64,000 bases of DNA from positions 1,925,558 to 1,989,557 of the forward strand of contig NZ_KB850113.1 of assembly GCF_000369625.1 (NCBI RefSeq), read 5' to 3'. The DNA is from Acinetobacter variabilis. GTDB lineage: Bacteria > Pseudomonadota > Gammaproteobacteria > Pseudomonadales > Moraxellaceae. A program made the position numbers and the translations under genes. Of the stretch, positions 8,714-17,894 are shown piece by piece (the first letter of the stretch is position 1; each line of letters begins with the position of its first letter). The notes under the pieces were generated by a model. The model worked only from the letters and a program-made list of their open reading frames with translations, had not been told where the DNA came from and made no database searches.

Positions 8714-8747
8714 GAAAAGGCCAACGATCCCGATTGTTGGCTTTTTT
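8714..8747 (+). terminator. terminator of the multicopper oxidase gene
   Basis: Stem GCCAACGAT/ATTGTTGGC (8720-8728 with 8733-8741, one G-T pair) followed by TTTTTT. Confidence 0.85.
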
Positions 8748-8816
8748 GTTTGCCTCTATTAAATGCTTGCTGCACAATAGCTTGATTGATTTTGAGTATT
8801 CAAACTGAGGCTGATC

Positions 8817-9542
8817 ATGGCAACATCTCCTGCTTTTACCTTATTTACGCTGAATGGAGTAGATGCGCAAAAATTCCTTCAGGGTCAAGTTACTTTAAAT
8901 GTCGAAATTCTGGCTGAAAACCTGACCCGCTATACAGCGATCTGTAGCTTGAAAGGACGTATCCAGTTCGGTATCTGGTTGAAAAAAATTAATCCGGAAA
9001 GCTTTGAAATTGTCAGCCCTGAAGATCAGGCAGCAGAACTGGCCAGCCATATTAAAAAGTTTGGCGCTTTTTCAAAAATGAAACTGGAACAGGTTGGCCC
9101 GGTTTATCCAGTTATCAATGATATCCAGACTGATTTTTTTGAAACTGAAACGGATATTATCCTTTGGCAACAGCAAGCCATTACCTCAGGTCAGGCTTGG
9201 ATTCAGGCAGCTACTGCGACCCTGTTCCAGCCACAGGAATTGCGTATGCATCAACGTGAAGGCATTCACTATGACAAAGGTTGTTATCTGGGTCAGGAAG
9301 TGATTGCTCGCTTATGGTTTAAAGCCAAGCCAAAACACTGGTTGCATTTGATTCAAGGTACAGGTGAAGCACCTGCTGTTGCGACCAAGCTGCACAATGA
9401 CATCGAAGTGGTCAATAGTATTGGTACAGATCAGGGTTATCAGGCTTTAGTGGTTGCCAAACCTGAAGCATTGGCTGAGCTGGATGTACAAGTTCTTGAA
9501 TTGCCTGAAGCTTTAAGTGGTGATGTGGCACGTCCACAATAA
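8817..9542 (+). CDS. ygfZ: folate-binding Fe-S cluster/tRNA-modification protein YgfZ
   Basis: A 241-residue cytoplasmic protein of the GcvT-like YgfZ family, which needs folate and helps maintain certain Fe-S enzymes such as the tRNA thiomethylase MiaB. The family signature KGCYxGQE is present as K154-E161 (KGCYLGQE) with the conserved Cys156. The N terminus shows the GcvT-like pattern LNGVDAQKFLQGQVTLNV. It is shorter than E. coli YgfZ (326 residues) but typical of Moraxellaceae. It forms a single-gene unit between two terminators. Confidence 0.88.
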   Translation: MATSPAFTLFTLNGVDAQKFLQGQVTLNVEILAENLTRYTAICSLKGRIQFGIWLKKINPESFEIVSPEDQAAELASHIKKFGAFSKMKLEQVGPVYPVINDIQTDFFETETDIILWQQQAITSGQAWIQAATATLFQPQELRMHQREGIHYDKGCYLGQEVIARLWFKAKPKHWLHLIQGTGEAPAVATKLHNDIEVVNSIGTDQGYQALVVAKPEALAELDVQVLELPEALSGDVARPQ

Positions 9543-9561
9543 TGACCTATTATCTTGATGC

Positions 9562-9590
9562 AAAAGCCAGAATTTAATTCTGGCTTTTTT
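9562..9590 (+). terminator. terminator of ygfZ
   Basis: Long stem AGCCAGAATT/AATTCTGGCT (9565-9574 with 9576-9585) and T-run. Confidence 0.85.
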
Positions 9591-9815
9591 ATTTTTATTA
9601 GGCTAAACAATTAAATAGAAAAAGATTGACTGAATAAAACACACCTTAACCCGAGCACGCTTTTATTGATTTATATCCTATATGATTCTCAAATAATTTG
9701 TAATTAGTCACATATTCAGTATTTACAAAGCCTGAAATCGTCTTATGATGTAGATGAAAACGACAAAAATCGCACCATGGAATTAGGTGTTAGAAAAATT
9801 AAGGTTATCGGAACA

Positions 9816-10613
9816 ATGAAAAAATTAGTACTTGCTGCAATTCTTGCAGTGTCCAGCCAATTTGCCCTCGCAAATACTTCAAATGCCCCAGTCGATCCTC
9901 AATTTGCCAAAATTGAAGAGATGGTGAATGCCAAGAATTTCAAGGGTGCCTACGATGCTTTAAGCAAATTGGCCAGCCAGGGAAATGCACAAGCCATCTA
10001 TAACTTAGGCTATTTAACGCAAACCGGCCAAGGCACTGCTAAGGATGAAAAAAAGGCCATCCAACTATATGAACAGGCCGCCAGCAAAGGTTATCCAGTG
10101 GCCAACTATGTACTAGGTAAGAATTATACCGGTGGCACTTTAGGTCTTAAGCAGGATTTGGGCAAAGCCAAGCAATACCTAGAACGCGCATCGGCAGCCA
10201 ATTTCGATGAAGCGACGGTAGATCTGGCTATACTTTTATTTGCTGAAGGAACAACAGCTTCTGACCAGCAGGCTTTGAAAAAATTACAGCCTCTTATTAG
10301 CAAGAGTAATATGCCGGCCATTCATGCCAAAGCCTTATATGACATCAGTAACGGCTTTAAAACCAAGAATGAAAAGCCGATCCAGCAAGGCTTGAGCAGT
10401 ATTCAGGATCTGGCGAAAAAAGGCTATATCCCTGCCCTGATGGCGATTGGCAATATGTTTGCCAACGGTAGTATTGTTCCGCAAAACCTACCTGAAGCTA
10501 AAAAGATCTTTGCAGCCCTAGCACAGGAAAATATTCCTAAGGCCAGAGAATCTCTAGCAGCAGTGGATAAAATGATTGCCGAGCAGAAAAAAGCACCTGC
10601 CAAAAAAAGTTAA
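9816..10613 (+). CDS. secreted Sel1-like repeat protein
   Basis: The start at 9816 gives a clear signal peptide (MKKLVLAAILAVSSQFALA, cleavage after ALA) and a 265-residue precursor; the longer frame from 9777 would hide it. The mature protein is a solenoid of Sel1/TPR-like repeats. Recognisable units are AQAIYNLGYLTQTGQGTAKD (about residue 60), PVANYVLGKNYTGG, and IPALMAIGNMFANGSIVPQN (about residue 205), each followed by a xAxxxxxxA helix. The central units are degenerate. The C terminus is Lys-rich. Sel1 proteins are usually scaffolds for protein contacts in the periplasm; no partner is nearby, so the role is open. Confidence 0.8.
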   Translation: MKKLVLAAILAVSSQFALANTSNAPVDPQFAKIEEMVNAKNFKGAYDALSKLASQGNAQAIYNLGYLTQTGQGTAKDEKKAIQLYEQAASKGYPVANYVLGKNYTGGTLGLKQDLGKAKQYLERASAANFDEATVDLAILLFAEGTTASDQQALKKLQPLISKSNMPAIHAKALYDISNGFKTKNEKPIQQGLSSIQDLAKKGYIPALMAIGNMFANGSIVPQNLPEAKKIFAALAQENIPKARESLAAVDKMIAEQKKAPAKKS

Positions 10614-10630
10614 TCAAATTTTATCAAAAT

Positions 10631-10656
10631 AAAAAAGCTCCTGTTGGAGCTTTTTT
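10631..10656. terminator. bidirectional terminator between Sel1 and AEC genes
   Basis: Stem GCTCC/GGAGC (10637-10641 with 10646-10650) with flanking A6 and T6, so it can end both convergent transcripts. Confidence 0.8.
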
Positions 10657-10685
10657 ATGGGCTATAGATTTATAAGCCAGCTTGG

Positions 10686-11612
10686 TTAACTCCACCACAA
10701 AGTAATAAGTCCACTGGCAACCACAAAACCTGCAAGGGTACTCATTAATAATGGCGTTAGAGTCCGCTCATTGAGGCCGTACGCCTGCCCTAACATACCA
10801 AAAATCGTTGGCATAGGTAGGGCTGCGATCAAGGTACCCGCATAGATCATTTCCTGACTTAAATGAGTTAATCGACTCAGGCCCAGATACATCAGGATCG
10901 GCATCAGGATATTGCTGGAAAATACCAAATAGAAGCTTTGCAGATTCACATATTTCAGACTCATGCCCACGATTCCGCCACCAATCGCGAACAGCGCCAA
11001 AGGTGAGGCAGTCTGTCCAATCATGGCAAAAACCTGATCCAGATAAATTGGCAGGCGAATTTCAAAAATCGCACAGGCCATACCCAGCATCACCCCCATA
11101 AATAAAGGGTTCTTAAACAGCATCAGAATAGTACTTTTCACAAGACTCCCCAGATTGGCTTGATGTTGGGTACCGAGTGCAGCCAAGATTAAGACCATCG
11201 GAATCAGAATCATGCTTTCAATAATGACCACCAATGAGGTATAGGTCATCGCATGCTGTCCCACCAATAAAGTGAGTACTGCTGTACCAATCAATCCGGT
11301 ATTGGACATCGCTGCGCCCAAGGACAGAACAGCACTATGCGAAGAGGTATTCTTGAATTGACGGCGCATCAGCCAGAAGCTGAAACCATAAAGTAATAAA
11401 GTGACAGAGGTATAGATCGCAAAGTATTCAAAATACCAGATTTCATGCAGATCTTTAGAAGCTAGAAACTGAAAGAACAGTAACGGTAAGGCCACTTTGA
11501 TGACAAAGGCCCCTACCATTTCAACCTGTTCTTTTTTTAGAATTTGACATTTCACACTCAGGTAACCTAGTGCCAATAATAAAAATATAGGCACAATTAC
11601 CGCAATAATCAT
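10686..11612 (-). CDS. AEC (auxin efflux carrier) family transporter
   Basis: A 308-residue membrane protein with about ten helices in two five-helix halves, the AEC layout. It starts MIIAVIVPIFLLLALGYLSV. Family features include the Asn/Gly-rich breaks AAMSNTGLIGTAVL (about residue 100) and PTIFGMLGQAYG (about residue 275). AEC proteins export or import small carboxylates such as malate or malonate; the substrate cannot be read from sequence. The gene is convergent with the Sel1 gene and lies downstream of the oxidoreductase gene on the same strand (about 60 bases apart), so the two could be cotranscribed. Confidence 0.82.
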   Translation of the reverse strand: MIIAVIVPIFLLLALGYLSVKCQILKKEQVEMVGAFVIKVALPLLFFQFLASKDLHEIWYFEYFAIYTSVTLLLYGFSFWLMRRQFKNTSSHSAVLSLGAAMSNTGLIGTAVLTLLVGQHAMTYTSLVVIIESMILIPMVLILAALGTQHQANLGSLVKSTILMLFKNPLFMGVMLGMACAIFEIRLPIYLDQVFAMIGQTASPLALFAIGGGIVGMSLKYVNLQSFYLVFSSNILMPILMYLGLSRLTHLSQEMIYAGTLIAALPMPTIFGMLGQAYGLNERTLTPLLMSTLAGFVVASGLITLWWS

Positions 11613-11670
11613 ATGAAATGTCCTGTTGTTTGAGATGCGTTATTATAAGCCTTTCTAAGAAAAAATGGCC

Positions 11671-12780
11671 TTAAAACGATTCAAACAACTGATTTAAGCC
11701 ATGCGGTGCAGAACGTAAATATTGTGGAGAAATTGCTATTTTTTCATCCAGCGTTACTGCAGCATGCCAAGGCCAGCGTGGATCATAAAGTAAGGCACGT
11801 GCAATCGCGATCGCATCAGCCTGTTTATACTCCAGTATGCCTTCTGCCTGCTGTGCATCGGTAATCAGACCCACTGCAATGACTGGAATATTTACGTCCT
11901 TTTTAATCGCTTCAGCAAAAGGGACCTGATAATTTGGATGCACATCAATTTTCTGGTCGACATGTAAACCTGCACTCGACACATGAATATAGACTGCACC
12001 CAGTTTCTCCAGAGCTTTGGATAGTTCAACTGAAGATTCTACATCCCAACTTTCTACGCCATCCATCCAGTCCGTTGCTGAGATACGAACACCAATTGGA
12101 AAACCTTCTGGTACTGCAGCTTTAATTGCTTCAAATACTTCAAGCGTCAGACGAATACGGTTTTCAAACGAACCGCCATATTGATCCTGACGATGGTTCG
12201 ATAACGGTGACATAAACTGATGCAATAAATAACCATGTGCTGCATGTAGTTCAATTAATTCAAAGCCTGCTTCAACCGCTCGCTTGGCACTGGCTGCAAA
12301 ATCCTGAATTACTTGCTGGATTTCATCCATACTTAAAGACTTGGGTGGATGTTCATGAGCTTGGAAAGGAATATCACTGGCAGAAACAGTTTGCCAGCCG
12401 AGTGCATGATCTGGGGCGAACTGCCCTTTGCCACCCCAAGGTTTATCTGTAGAAGCTTTACGGCCTGCATGTGCAAGCTGTATGGCAAAAGGCATAGGAG
12501 AAATTGATTTGACCTTTTGCAATAAGGTTTTGATCTGGCTGGCCTGCTGGTCATTCCAAAGCCCTAAATCGGCATAACTGATGCGACCTTCAGGCTGTAC
12601 AGCGGTGGCTTCCACAATGCAAAGACCTGCACCGGATAAGGCATAATTGGCCCATTGTTGTTCATGCCAGTAAGTGATTTCACCTTGCTCGGTTGCAGAG
12701 TACTGACACATCGGGGCAATCACAATTTTATTTTTAAGTTGCAATGATCCAAACTGAACCGGCTGAAATAGTAGTGACAC
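11671..12780 (-). CDS. NADH:flavin oxidoreductase, old yellow enzyme (YqjM-like)
   Basis: FMN-dependent ene-reductase of the old yellow enzyme family with the thermophilic/YqjM-like pattern. The N terminus after the chosen start is SLLFQPVQFGSLQLKNKIVI. Active-site markers are APMCQYSA (Cys in the YqjM position), QLAHAGRKAS, and ELHAAHGYLLHQFMSPLSNH followed by RxDQYGGSFENR. I prefer the GTG at 12780 (369 residues, usual family length) because GAGGG lies 8 bases upstream; an ATG 16 codons earlier gives a basic extension without family support. The natural substrate is unknown (enones, nitro compounds). Confidence 0.85.
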   Translation of the reverse strand: MSLLFQPVQFGSLQLKNKIVIAPMCQYSATEQGEITYWHEQQWANYALSGAGLCIVEATAVQPEGRISYADLGLWNDQQASQIKTLLQKVKSISPMPFAIQLAHAGRKASTDKPWGGKGQFAPDHALGWQTVSASDIPFQAHEHPPKSLSMDEIQQVIQDFAASAKRAVEAGFELIELHAAHGYLLHQFMSPLSNHRQDQYGGSFENRIRLTLEVFEAIKAAVPEGFPIGVRISATDWMDGVESWDVESSVELSKALEKLGAVYIHVSSAGLHVDQKIDVHPNYQVPFAEAIKKDVNIPVIAVGLITDAQQAEGILEYKQADAIAIARALLYDPRWPWHAAVTLDEKIAISPQYLRSAPHGLNQLFESF

Positions 12781-12830
12781 GCGGTATTCCCTCTTTTTGT
12801 GAAGTGGCTTTTCAGAACTTTTTACCAAAA

Positions 12831-12863
12831 AATAAAAAACAGGCTCTGATGAGCCTGTTTATT
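12831..12863 (-). terminator. terminator of the oprB-like gene
   Basis: Stem AAACAGGCTC/GAGCCTGTTT (12837-12846 with 12851-12860), 4-base loop, A-run to the left which is the T-tract on the minus strand. Confidence 0.85.
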
Positions 12864-12884
12864 TATAACGTGATTAAATTCTTT

Positions 12885-14156
12885 TTAGAAGATCACTCGT
12901 GTAGTCAAACCTAACACCAATGCATTATCCACCTGGTTGCTAGACCCCGGATTTATAACGTATTGCAGGTTTGGACGTAGCATCAGCCATTTTGTTGCGT
13001 TATAGCTGTAGTTGAGTTCGATATTGTATTCGGCACTCGCATCGTAGTCTACTTTAGCTAATGAACCTTCAGCAAAACGATCATTTACATGTACACGATT
13101 CACTGCCAGACCCAAAATATCATTCGGCTGGCTATCCATCAGACCAATATATTTCAGACCCAATTGTTGTGAATTATCCACTTTATTGGTATCACGATCA
13201 TGCCAAGTAAAGTTAGCGAATGAGTGTAAACCCTGACGGCCATTACCCGTTGAAGTCAACTGCTGTTCTACGGCTAACCAGCCTGCAAAGGTACGGTTTT
13301 CTCCTTCACCTGTCGCAACATCTTTCTGGTTGGCAACATCATCAGCAGTGTTATACATACCGCCTACACGATAGCTGCCAGGCAAACCATTTACTAATGA
13401 TTTTGGTGTCCAGATTACTTCTGCAGGAATCGTCACGCCATCAGCATTGTCGGTATCCAGACTCCAGCCCTGACCTTCTTTAGCACCATTGCCGTTATCT
13501 GGATTAAATTCATAAACACCGACTTGTACAGCAACGTCAGGGTTTAGCTGCTGTTTTACACGTGCACCCCATTGTGCGACTGGGGTATTCATCCAGATAT
13601 TGCCTTGCCATTTGCCCATCTGCGCAGCACAAAATGCTGTACTGGCAAAATCACAAGCCATCACGTTAAAGTCCATACCCAGACCCAGACGACCAGCTTT
13701 AATACTCAGGCCTTGTTCCTTATAGTTCTTTTCAATTGAAAGTTCGGTTAAACGGCTGTCCTGATTACCACGACCAAATGTTCCTTGAACATTGGCCCAT
13801 TGAGCTGCATCACCTTGTAAATCACGTACCGATGTACTTTGTCCCTGACGCGCAGTCGCAACTGCACGAACAGTTACGCCATCCCAGCCAGCCAGTTTTT
13901 CCATGTCTAACTGTGTACCTAACCATAACTGTGCTGAAGTTAAAGGATCGGCCCCTTCATTACGTCCGCCATCAGCCAGATACGCTGTATCTGTCAGCAA
14001 GTTTGCTTCAAACTTGATGCCTTGTTGAGCAAGTTCAGTACGTTTTCCATTCCAGTCGCCTAATAGATACTGCCCTTGAGAATCAAATGCAGACTCAGCC
14101 TGCGCAGAGGTCATGGCTGCTATCAATGGCAATAAAGCTAGACTTAACTTTTTCAT
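12885..14156 (-). CDS. OprB-family carbohydrate-selective porin
   Basis: An outer-membrane beta-barrel for sugar uptake. The start at 14156 gives a signal peptide (MKKLSLALLPLIAAMTSAQA); AGG lies 6 bases upstream, while the longer frame adds five residues before it. The precursor is 423 residues. OprB features are SQGQYLLGDWNGKRTELAQQ followed by GIKFEANLL, alternating aromatic strands, and a C-terminal phenylalanine (TTRVIF) needed for BAM assembly. In Acinetobacter, OprB-like porins often sit beside glucose dehydrogenase or sugar genes. Here no such neighbour exists, so the sugar is not inferable. Confidence 0.85.
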   Translation of the reverse strand: MKKLSLALLPLIAAMTSAQAESAFDSQGQYLLGDWNGKRTELAQQGIKFEANLLTDTAYLADGGRNEGADPLTSAQLWLGTQLDMEKLAGWDGVTVRAVATARQGQSTSVRDLQGDAAQWANVQGTFGRGNQDSRLTELSIEKNYKEQGLSIKAGRLGLGMDFNVMACDFASTAFCAAQMGKWQGNIWMNTPVAQWGARVKQQLNPDVAVQVGVYEFNPDNGNGAKEGQGWSLDTDNADGVTIPAEVIWTPKSLVNGLPGSYRVGGMYNTADDVANQKDVATGEGENRTFAGWLAVEQQLTSTGNGRQGLHSFANFTWHDRDTNKVDNSQQLGLKYIGLMDSQPNDILGLAVNRVHVNDRFAEGSLAKVDYDASAEYNIELNYSYNATKWLMLRPNLQYVINPGSSNQVDNALVLGLTTRVIF

Positions 14157-14538
14157 ATAAAACCTAAACATATGGAGAGAGTAAAGGCAACCTGATGCAT
14201 GCCCTGTGTGACTTGATACAGAACGTTACATAACTTTTCACTTAAAAACTCAGCATTTTTTTTATTATTAGTAAAACTTTAAGTTATAAGAAAAGATATT
14301 TTATATAACAATAAATTTACATATTTTATATTTTTCAGTAAGTTAAATACTAAAAATCAACCAATATATTTCCTATTTTTATTATTTGGATCTAAAACCA
14401 TCTCAATATTAAAGTTTATTTTTTAACCAATTGTTAAAATATTTTTGAATGCCCTGCTCATAACTTCTATTCAAACAGGACTTGCATTCAGACTTAAAAC
14501 GCCCAATATTAGCCTCATGATATTAGCTGCTAAGTGTT
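14157..14538. other. AT-rich intergenic region between oprB-like gene and mutM
   Basis: About 380 bases holding divergent promoters. I see no gene, hairpin of note or IS end. The high AT content and several A/T tracts (14250-14400) would favour bent DNA or nucleoid-protein binding, which is inference. Confidence 0.4.
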
Positions 14539-15372
14539 ATGCCTGAATTACCCGAAGTTGAAACCACCAAAACCAGCCTCCTTCCCCTTCTTAATCAGCA
14601 AGTGCTAAAAGTTGAAGTGCGTCAGCCTAGTTTACGTTGGCCAATTCCTGATGATCTCGCGCGTCTGCAAGGACAACGCCTGATTCAGCTTACGCGTCGC
14701 TCCAAATATATTTTGGCGCAATTTGAACAGGATACGATGCTCTGGCATCTGGGTATGTCAGGCAGCTTTCGCTTGTGTGAAACCAATGAAGAATTGCGCA
14801 AGCATGATCATCTGATTATTCAGTTTGAAGAGATCCAGCTGCGTTACCATGACCCGCGCCGTTTCGGCTGTATTCTCTGGTTAAATGCTCAATCACAAAG
14901 CAAACTGATTGATACGCTTGGGCCGGAGCCATTAAGCGATGCTTTTAATGCCGAATATCTATTTGAAAAACTAAAAAATAAAAACGTTGGCACCAAAGTT
15001 GCAATTATGGATAACCATGTCGTGGTCGGCGTAGGCAATATCTATGCAACTGAAAGCTTGTTCAATATGGGTATTCACCCGGCCCAGCCAGCCTCAAGTT
15101 TGAGTTTCGAACAGATTGAAAAACTGGTGGTTGAGATTAAGCGTATTTTGAAACAGGCGATTGACTTAGGTGGTTCTACTTTACGCGACTATACCAATGC
15201 CATGGGAGAAAATGGTTATTTTCAGCAGACGCTGCTGGCTTATGGCCGTGCAGGAGAAATGTGCGTGAACTGCGAAACCACACTGCAAAATATCAAGCTC
15301 GGCCAGCGCGCATCAGTTTATTGTCCTGAATGCCAGCCGCTAAAAAAGGTCAAGCTTTCACCTAAGCGGTAA
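14539..15372 (+). CDS. mutM: formamidopyrimidine-DNA glycosylase, 3' end altered by IS66 insertion
   Basis: Base-excision repair enzyme that removes 8-oxoguanine and formamidopyrimidines. The catalytic N terminus is intact (PELPEVETT; Pro2 nucleophile, Glu3). The MHxGM-type segment is WHLGMSGSFRL, and the zinc finger is complete (CVNCETTL to YCPECQ). An IS66 element enters at codon 277: the arginine codon becomes CGG and the stop TAA is read from the IS terminal repeat. Joining the two flanks across the element gives the ancestral ending KRMVAVRGKKS with a TGA overlapping the ATG of the parvulin gene. The present protein lacks only about nine tail residues beyond the zinc finger, so activity is probably kept. 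Confidence 0.92.
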   Translation: MPELPEVETTKTSLLPLLNQQVLKVEVRQPSLRWPIPDDLARLQGQRLIQLTRRSKYILAQFEQDTMLWHLGMSGSFRLCETNEELRKHDHLIIQFEEIQLRYHDPRRFGCILWLNAQSQSKLIDTLGPEPLSDAFNAEYLFEKLKNKNVGTKVAIMDNHVVVGVGNIYATESLFNMGIHPAQPASSLSFEQIEKLVVEIKRILKQAIDLGGSTLRDYTNAMGENGYFQQTLLAYGRAGEMCVNCETTLQNIKLGQRASVYCPECQPLKKVKLSPKR

Positions 15373-15454
15373 GCATCCGGCTAACACAGCCTTACCAAGC
15401 GATCCTATAAGCCTTAATTTAGTTCCCACCTAAAAACAAGTGGGGACTTAATCC

Positions 15455-15838
15455 ATGAACATGGATATATATTCAGCAACACCTCCTGTTGCTAAAAAAC
15501 GCCGAAAATACAGCAAAGAATTCAAACTCAGTATTGTCAATGCCTGCAAAAATCCTAATACCTCGATCGCTTCGGTCACACTGCAACATAGTATTAATGC
15601 CAACCTTGTCAGTCGTTGGATCAGGATCTTCAGCCATCATGAGGGTGCCGTGCAGGATCCTACTCATGTGAATCCAGCATTTATTGCTTTGCCTTACACT
15701 GCTGCAATCAGCCAACCTATTGATGAGAGGATCACGTTGTGTATCACCGTGCCTCATACGAATAATGATATTCAGCTAAAATGGCAGACATCAGAAATAC
15801 CTGCCTTGGCAGAATTACTCAAGGCACTTGCAACATGA
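15455..15838 (+). CDS. tnpA: IS66 accessory protein TnpA
   Basis: A 127-residue protein with an N-terminal basic helix-turn-helix (KKRRKYSKEFKLSIVNAC, then SINANLVSRWIRIF), typical of the IS66 OrfA/TnpA family, which resembles IS3 OrfA DNA-binding proteins. The ATG is at 15455. Its TGA overlaps the start of tnpB (ATGA at 15835-15838), indicating translational coupling, a known arrangement in IS66. It probably binds the element ends or regulates transposition together with TnpB. Confidence 0.9.
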   Translation: MNMDIYSATPPVAKKRRKYSKEFKLSIVNACKNPNTSIASVTLQHSINANLVSRWIRIFSHHEGAVQDPTHVNPAFIALPYTAAISQPIDERITLCITVPHTNNDIQLKWQTSEIPALAELLKALAT

Positions 15839-16170
15839 TCCGCATTGATGAAATCTGGTTGTCTACTCAGCCCATGGACATGCGTGCAGGTATGGATACG
15901 ACCATGGCTCAGGTGGTGAGAGCCTTTGGCTACATCAAACCGCATTGTGCTTACCTGTTCTGTAATAAACGTGGCCATCGCATGAAAGTGCTGGTACATG
16001 ATGGATTGGGCATCTGGCTGTGTGCCCGGCGGCTGGAACAGGGCAAATTTCACTGGGCTCAAGTTCACCAAGGTGAAACCGTGGCCCTCAGCCCGGAACA
16101 GTTACAGGCACTGATCCAAGGTTTGCCCTGGCAGCGCATTGGACGACAGCAGGTGGTGACGATGCTTTAA
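15835..16170 (+). CDS. tnpB: IS66 accessory protein TnpB
   Basis: A 111-residue protein (MIRIDEIWLSTQPMDMRAGM start) of the IS66 Orf2/TnpB family. The family core is present: PMDMRAGMDT, FCNKRGHRMKVLVHDGLGIW and ARRLEQGKFHW. It is needed for IS66 transposition, though its biochemical role is not settled. The start at 15835 overlaps the tnpA stop. It should not be confused with the unrelated IS200/IS605 TnpB RNA-guided nuclease. Confidence 0.92.
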   Translation: MIRIDEIWLSTQPMDMRAGMDTTMAQVVRAFGYIKPHCAYLFCNKRGHRMKVLVHDGLGIWLCARRLEQGKFHWAQVHQGETVALSPEQLQALIQGLPWQRIGRQQVVTML

Positions 16171-16244
16171 ACCAGGCTCGACCATTCTGCTATTCTCCAA
16201 ACGTTCTATTTCATTCTTCTCATGACCTCAGGCATACTGCGGTC

Positions 16245-17828
16245 ATGAATACGCTGCCTGACTTAAGCCAACTGACCCATGAACAACTGCTGGAATTCAC
16301 CAGGCAGTTGGCGCTGCAGCATCAGTCTCTAGCACAATCAAACCAACAATTGGATGCCAAAGTTCAACATCTTTCTATTCTCAATCAAAAATACGAGCAT
16401 GAACTGGCGCTGTTTAAAAAGCACAAATTCGCCCAAAAGAATGAACACTTAACGGCAAAACAAATCCATCTCTGGGATGAAGCGGTTGAAGAAGATATTG
16501 CCGCGGTTGATCTAGAACTGGAACGGCTAAATGCAGATAAAACCAATGCAGCGACACAGAAAGCCAAAACCAATAAACCTAAACGTCGACCACTGCCAGA
16601 TCATCTACACACCATCCGTATTGAGCATGAACCTGCATCAACCCAATGTGCTTGTGGCTGCCAACTCCGTCGTATCGGCGAAGATGTCAGTGAAAAACTG
16701 CATTTCAGACCGGCACAGTTCTATAAGGAACAGCATGTGCGTGGTAAATGGGTCTGTGATCAGTGTGACACTCTAACTCAGCAAGCGATGCCCGCCTATG
16801 TGATTGATAAAGGCATTGCTTCACCTGAATTGCTCAGCCATGTGCTGGTATCGAAGTATGCCGATCATTTGCCGCTGTACCGTCAGCGCCTGATCTATCA
16901 GCGGGCTGGCATTGATCTGTCCAGATCCACTTTATCTGATTGGATAGGTCGCTGCGGTGTAGAACTGGAACCTCTGGCCAATGCCTTAAAAGAGGTGGTG
17001 CTGCAACAGCGGGTGCTGCATGCAGATGAAACACCGGTCACCATCATGCGGATGGGTGAGAATAATAAAAAACCGAAGAAAGGTTATGTCTGGGCCTATG
17101 CCACCACACAGTATAATCCAGTTCAGGCGGTGATCTATGACTTTCAGGATAGTCGTTCAGGCCAGCATGCTGAAGAGTTCTTGAAAGGCTGGCAGGGCTA
17201 TCTAGTCTGTGATGATTACAGTGGTTATAAAGCACGTTTTAAATCAGGCCAGGTGATTGAGGTGGGGTGCATGGCCCATGCACGTCGTAAATTCCATGAA
17301 CTGCATGTAACTGGGAAAAGTCAGGTTGCTGAACAGGCCTTAGTGCTGATTCAGAAACTGTATGCGATAGAAGCAGAACTCAGGAAAAAGACCGATGGTA
17401 CAGCGGAAGACCGCCGCGAATACCGACAACAGCATAGTCAACCAGTGATGCAACAACTATATGAATGGCTCAACCAACATCATCTGACAGTGCCATCGAG
17501 TTCTCCCACCGCCAAGGCTATCAATTACACTCTGAAGCGTTGGCCAGCCTTAAGCCGCTATCTGGATGATGGCAATCTACCGATATGCAACAATTGGGTA
17601 GAGAATCAGATGCGTCCCTGGGCGTTGGGACGCAAGAACTGGCTGTTTGCAGGTTCGCTGCGCAGTGGTCAGCGAGCGGCAAACATCATGACTTTAATCC
17701 AGTCAGCAAAGCTGAATGGCTTGGATCCGTATGCCTATTTAAGTGATGTGCTGAAAAGGTTACCGACACACAAAGTGACCCAAATTGAAGAATTGCTGCC
17801 GCACTGCTGGAAACCTAAATCGAATTAA
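16245..17828 (+). CDS. tnpC: IS66-family DDE transposase TnpC
   Basis: A 527-residue transposase. Domains in order: an N-terminal coiled coil or leucine-zipper (about residues 10-60), a basic linker, a zinc-binding domain (CACGC at about 143-147 and CDQCD about 30 residues on), and the DDE core. Core segments are VLHADETPV, LVCDDYSGYK and CMAHARRKF, then NWVENQMRPWALGRKNWLF carrying the final Glu. The C-terminal domain ends LIQSAKLNGLDPYAYLSDVL, typical of IS66. The length matches intact family members. Confidence 0.95.
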   Translation: MNTLPDLSQLTHEQLLEFTRQLALQHQSLAQSNQQLDAKVQHLSILNQKYEHELALFKKHKFAQKNEHLTAKQIHLWDEAVEEDIAAVDLELERLNADKTNAATQKAKTNKPKRRPLPDHLHTIRIEHEPASTQCACGCQLRRIGEDVSEKLHFRPAQFYKEQHVRGKWVCDQCDTLTQQAMPAYVIDKGIASPELLSHVLVSKYADHLPLYRQRLIYQRAGIDLSRSTLSDWIGRCGVELEPLANALKEVVLQQRVLHADETPVTIMRMGENNKKPKKGYVWAYATTQYNPVQAVIYDFQDSRSGQHAEEFLKGWQGYLVCDDYSGYKARFKSGQVIEVGCMAHARRKFHELHVTGKSQVAEQALVLIQKLYAIEAELRKKTDGTAEDRREYRQQHSQPVMQQLYEWLNQHHLTVPSSSPTAKAINYTLKRWPALSRYLDDGNLPICNNWVENQMRPWALGRKNWLFAGSLRSGQRAANIMTLIQSAKLNGLDPYAYLSDVLKRLPTHKVTQIEELLPHCWKPKSN

Positions 17829-17894
17829 AAAATAGGTATGGGATTCAGCGGACGCTTACCCTAAGCGTATGGTTGCTGTACGAGGTAAGAAATC

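Larger units (their letters stand above)
15361..17867 (+). mobile_element. complete IS66-family element with 8-bp target duplication
   Basis: The element spans 15369-17859 (2491 bp). It is flanked by the direct repeat CCTAAGCG (15361-15368 and 17860-17867), the 8-bp duplication expected for IS66. The left end begins GTAAGCATCCGGCT and the reverse complement of the right end begins GTAAGCGTCCGCTG, imperfect inverted repeats of IS66 type. It carries the standard tnpA, tnpB and tnpC genes in order on the plus strand. All three are open, so the copy looks mobile. It interrupts the junction of mutM and the downstream parvulin gene. Confidence 0.95.

Noticed and set aside
15835..16170. RNA-guided TnpB nuclease (OMEGA system)
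   Set aside because: The gene is the short IS66 Orf2 protein, which only shares the name TnpB; it lacks RuvC and zinc-finger features of the IS200/IS605 enzyme.
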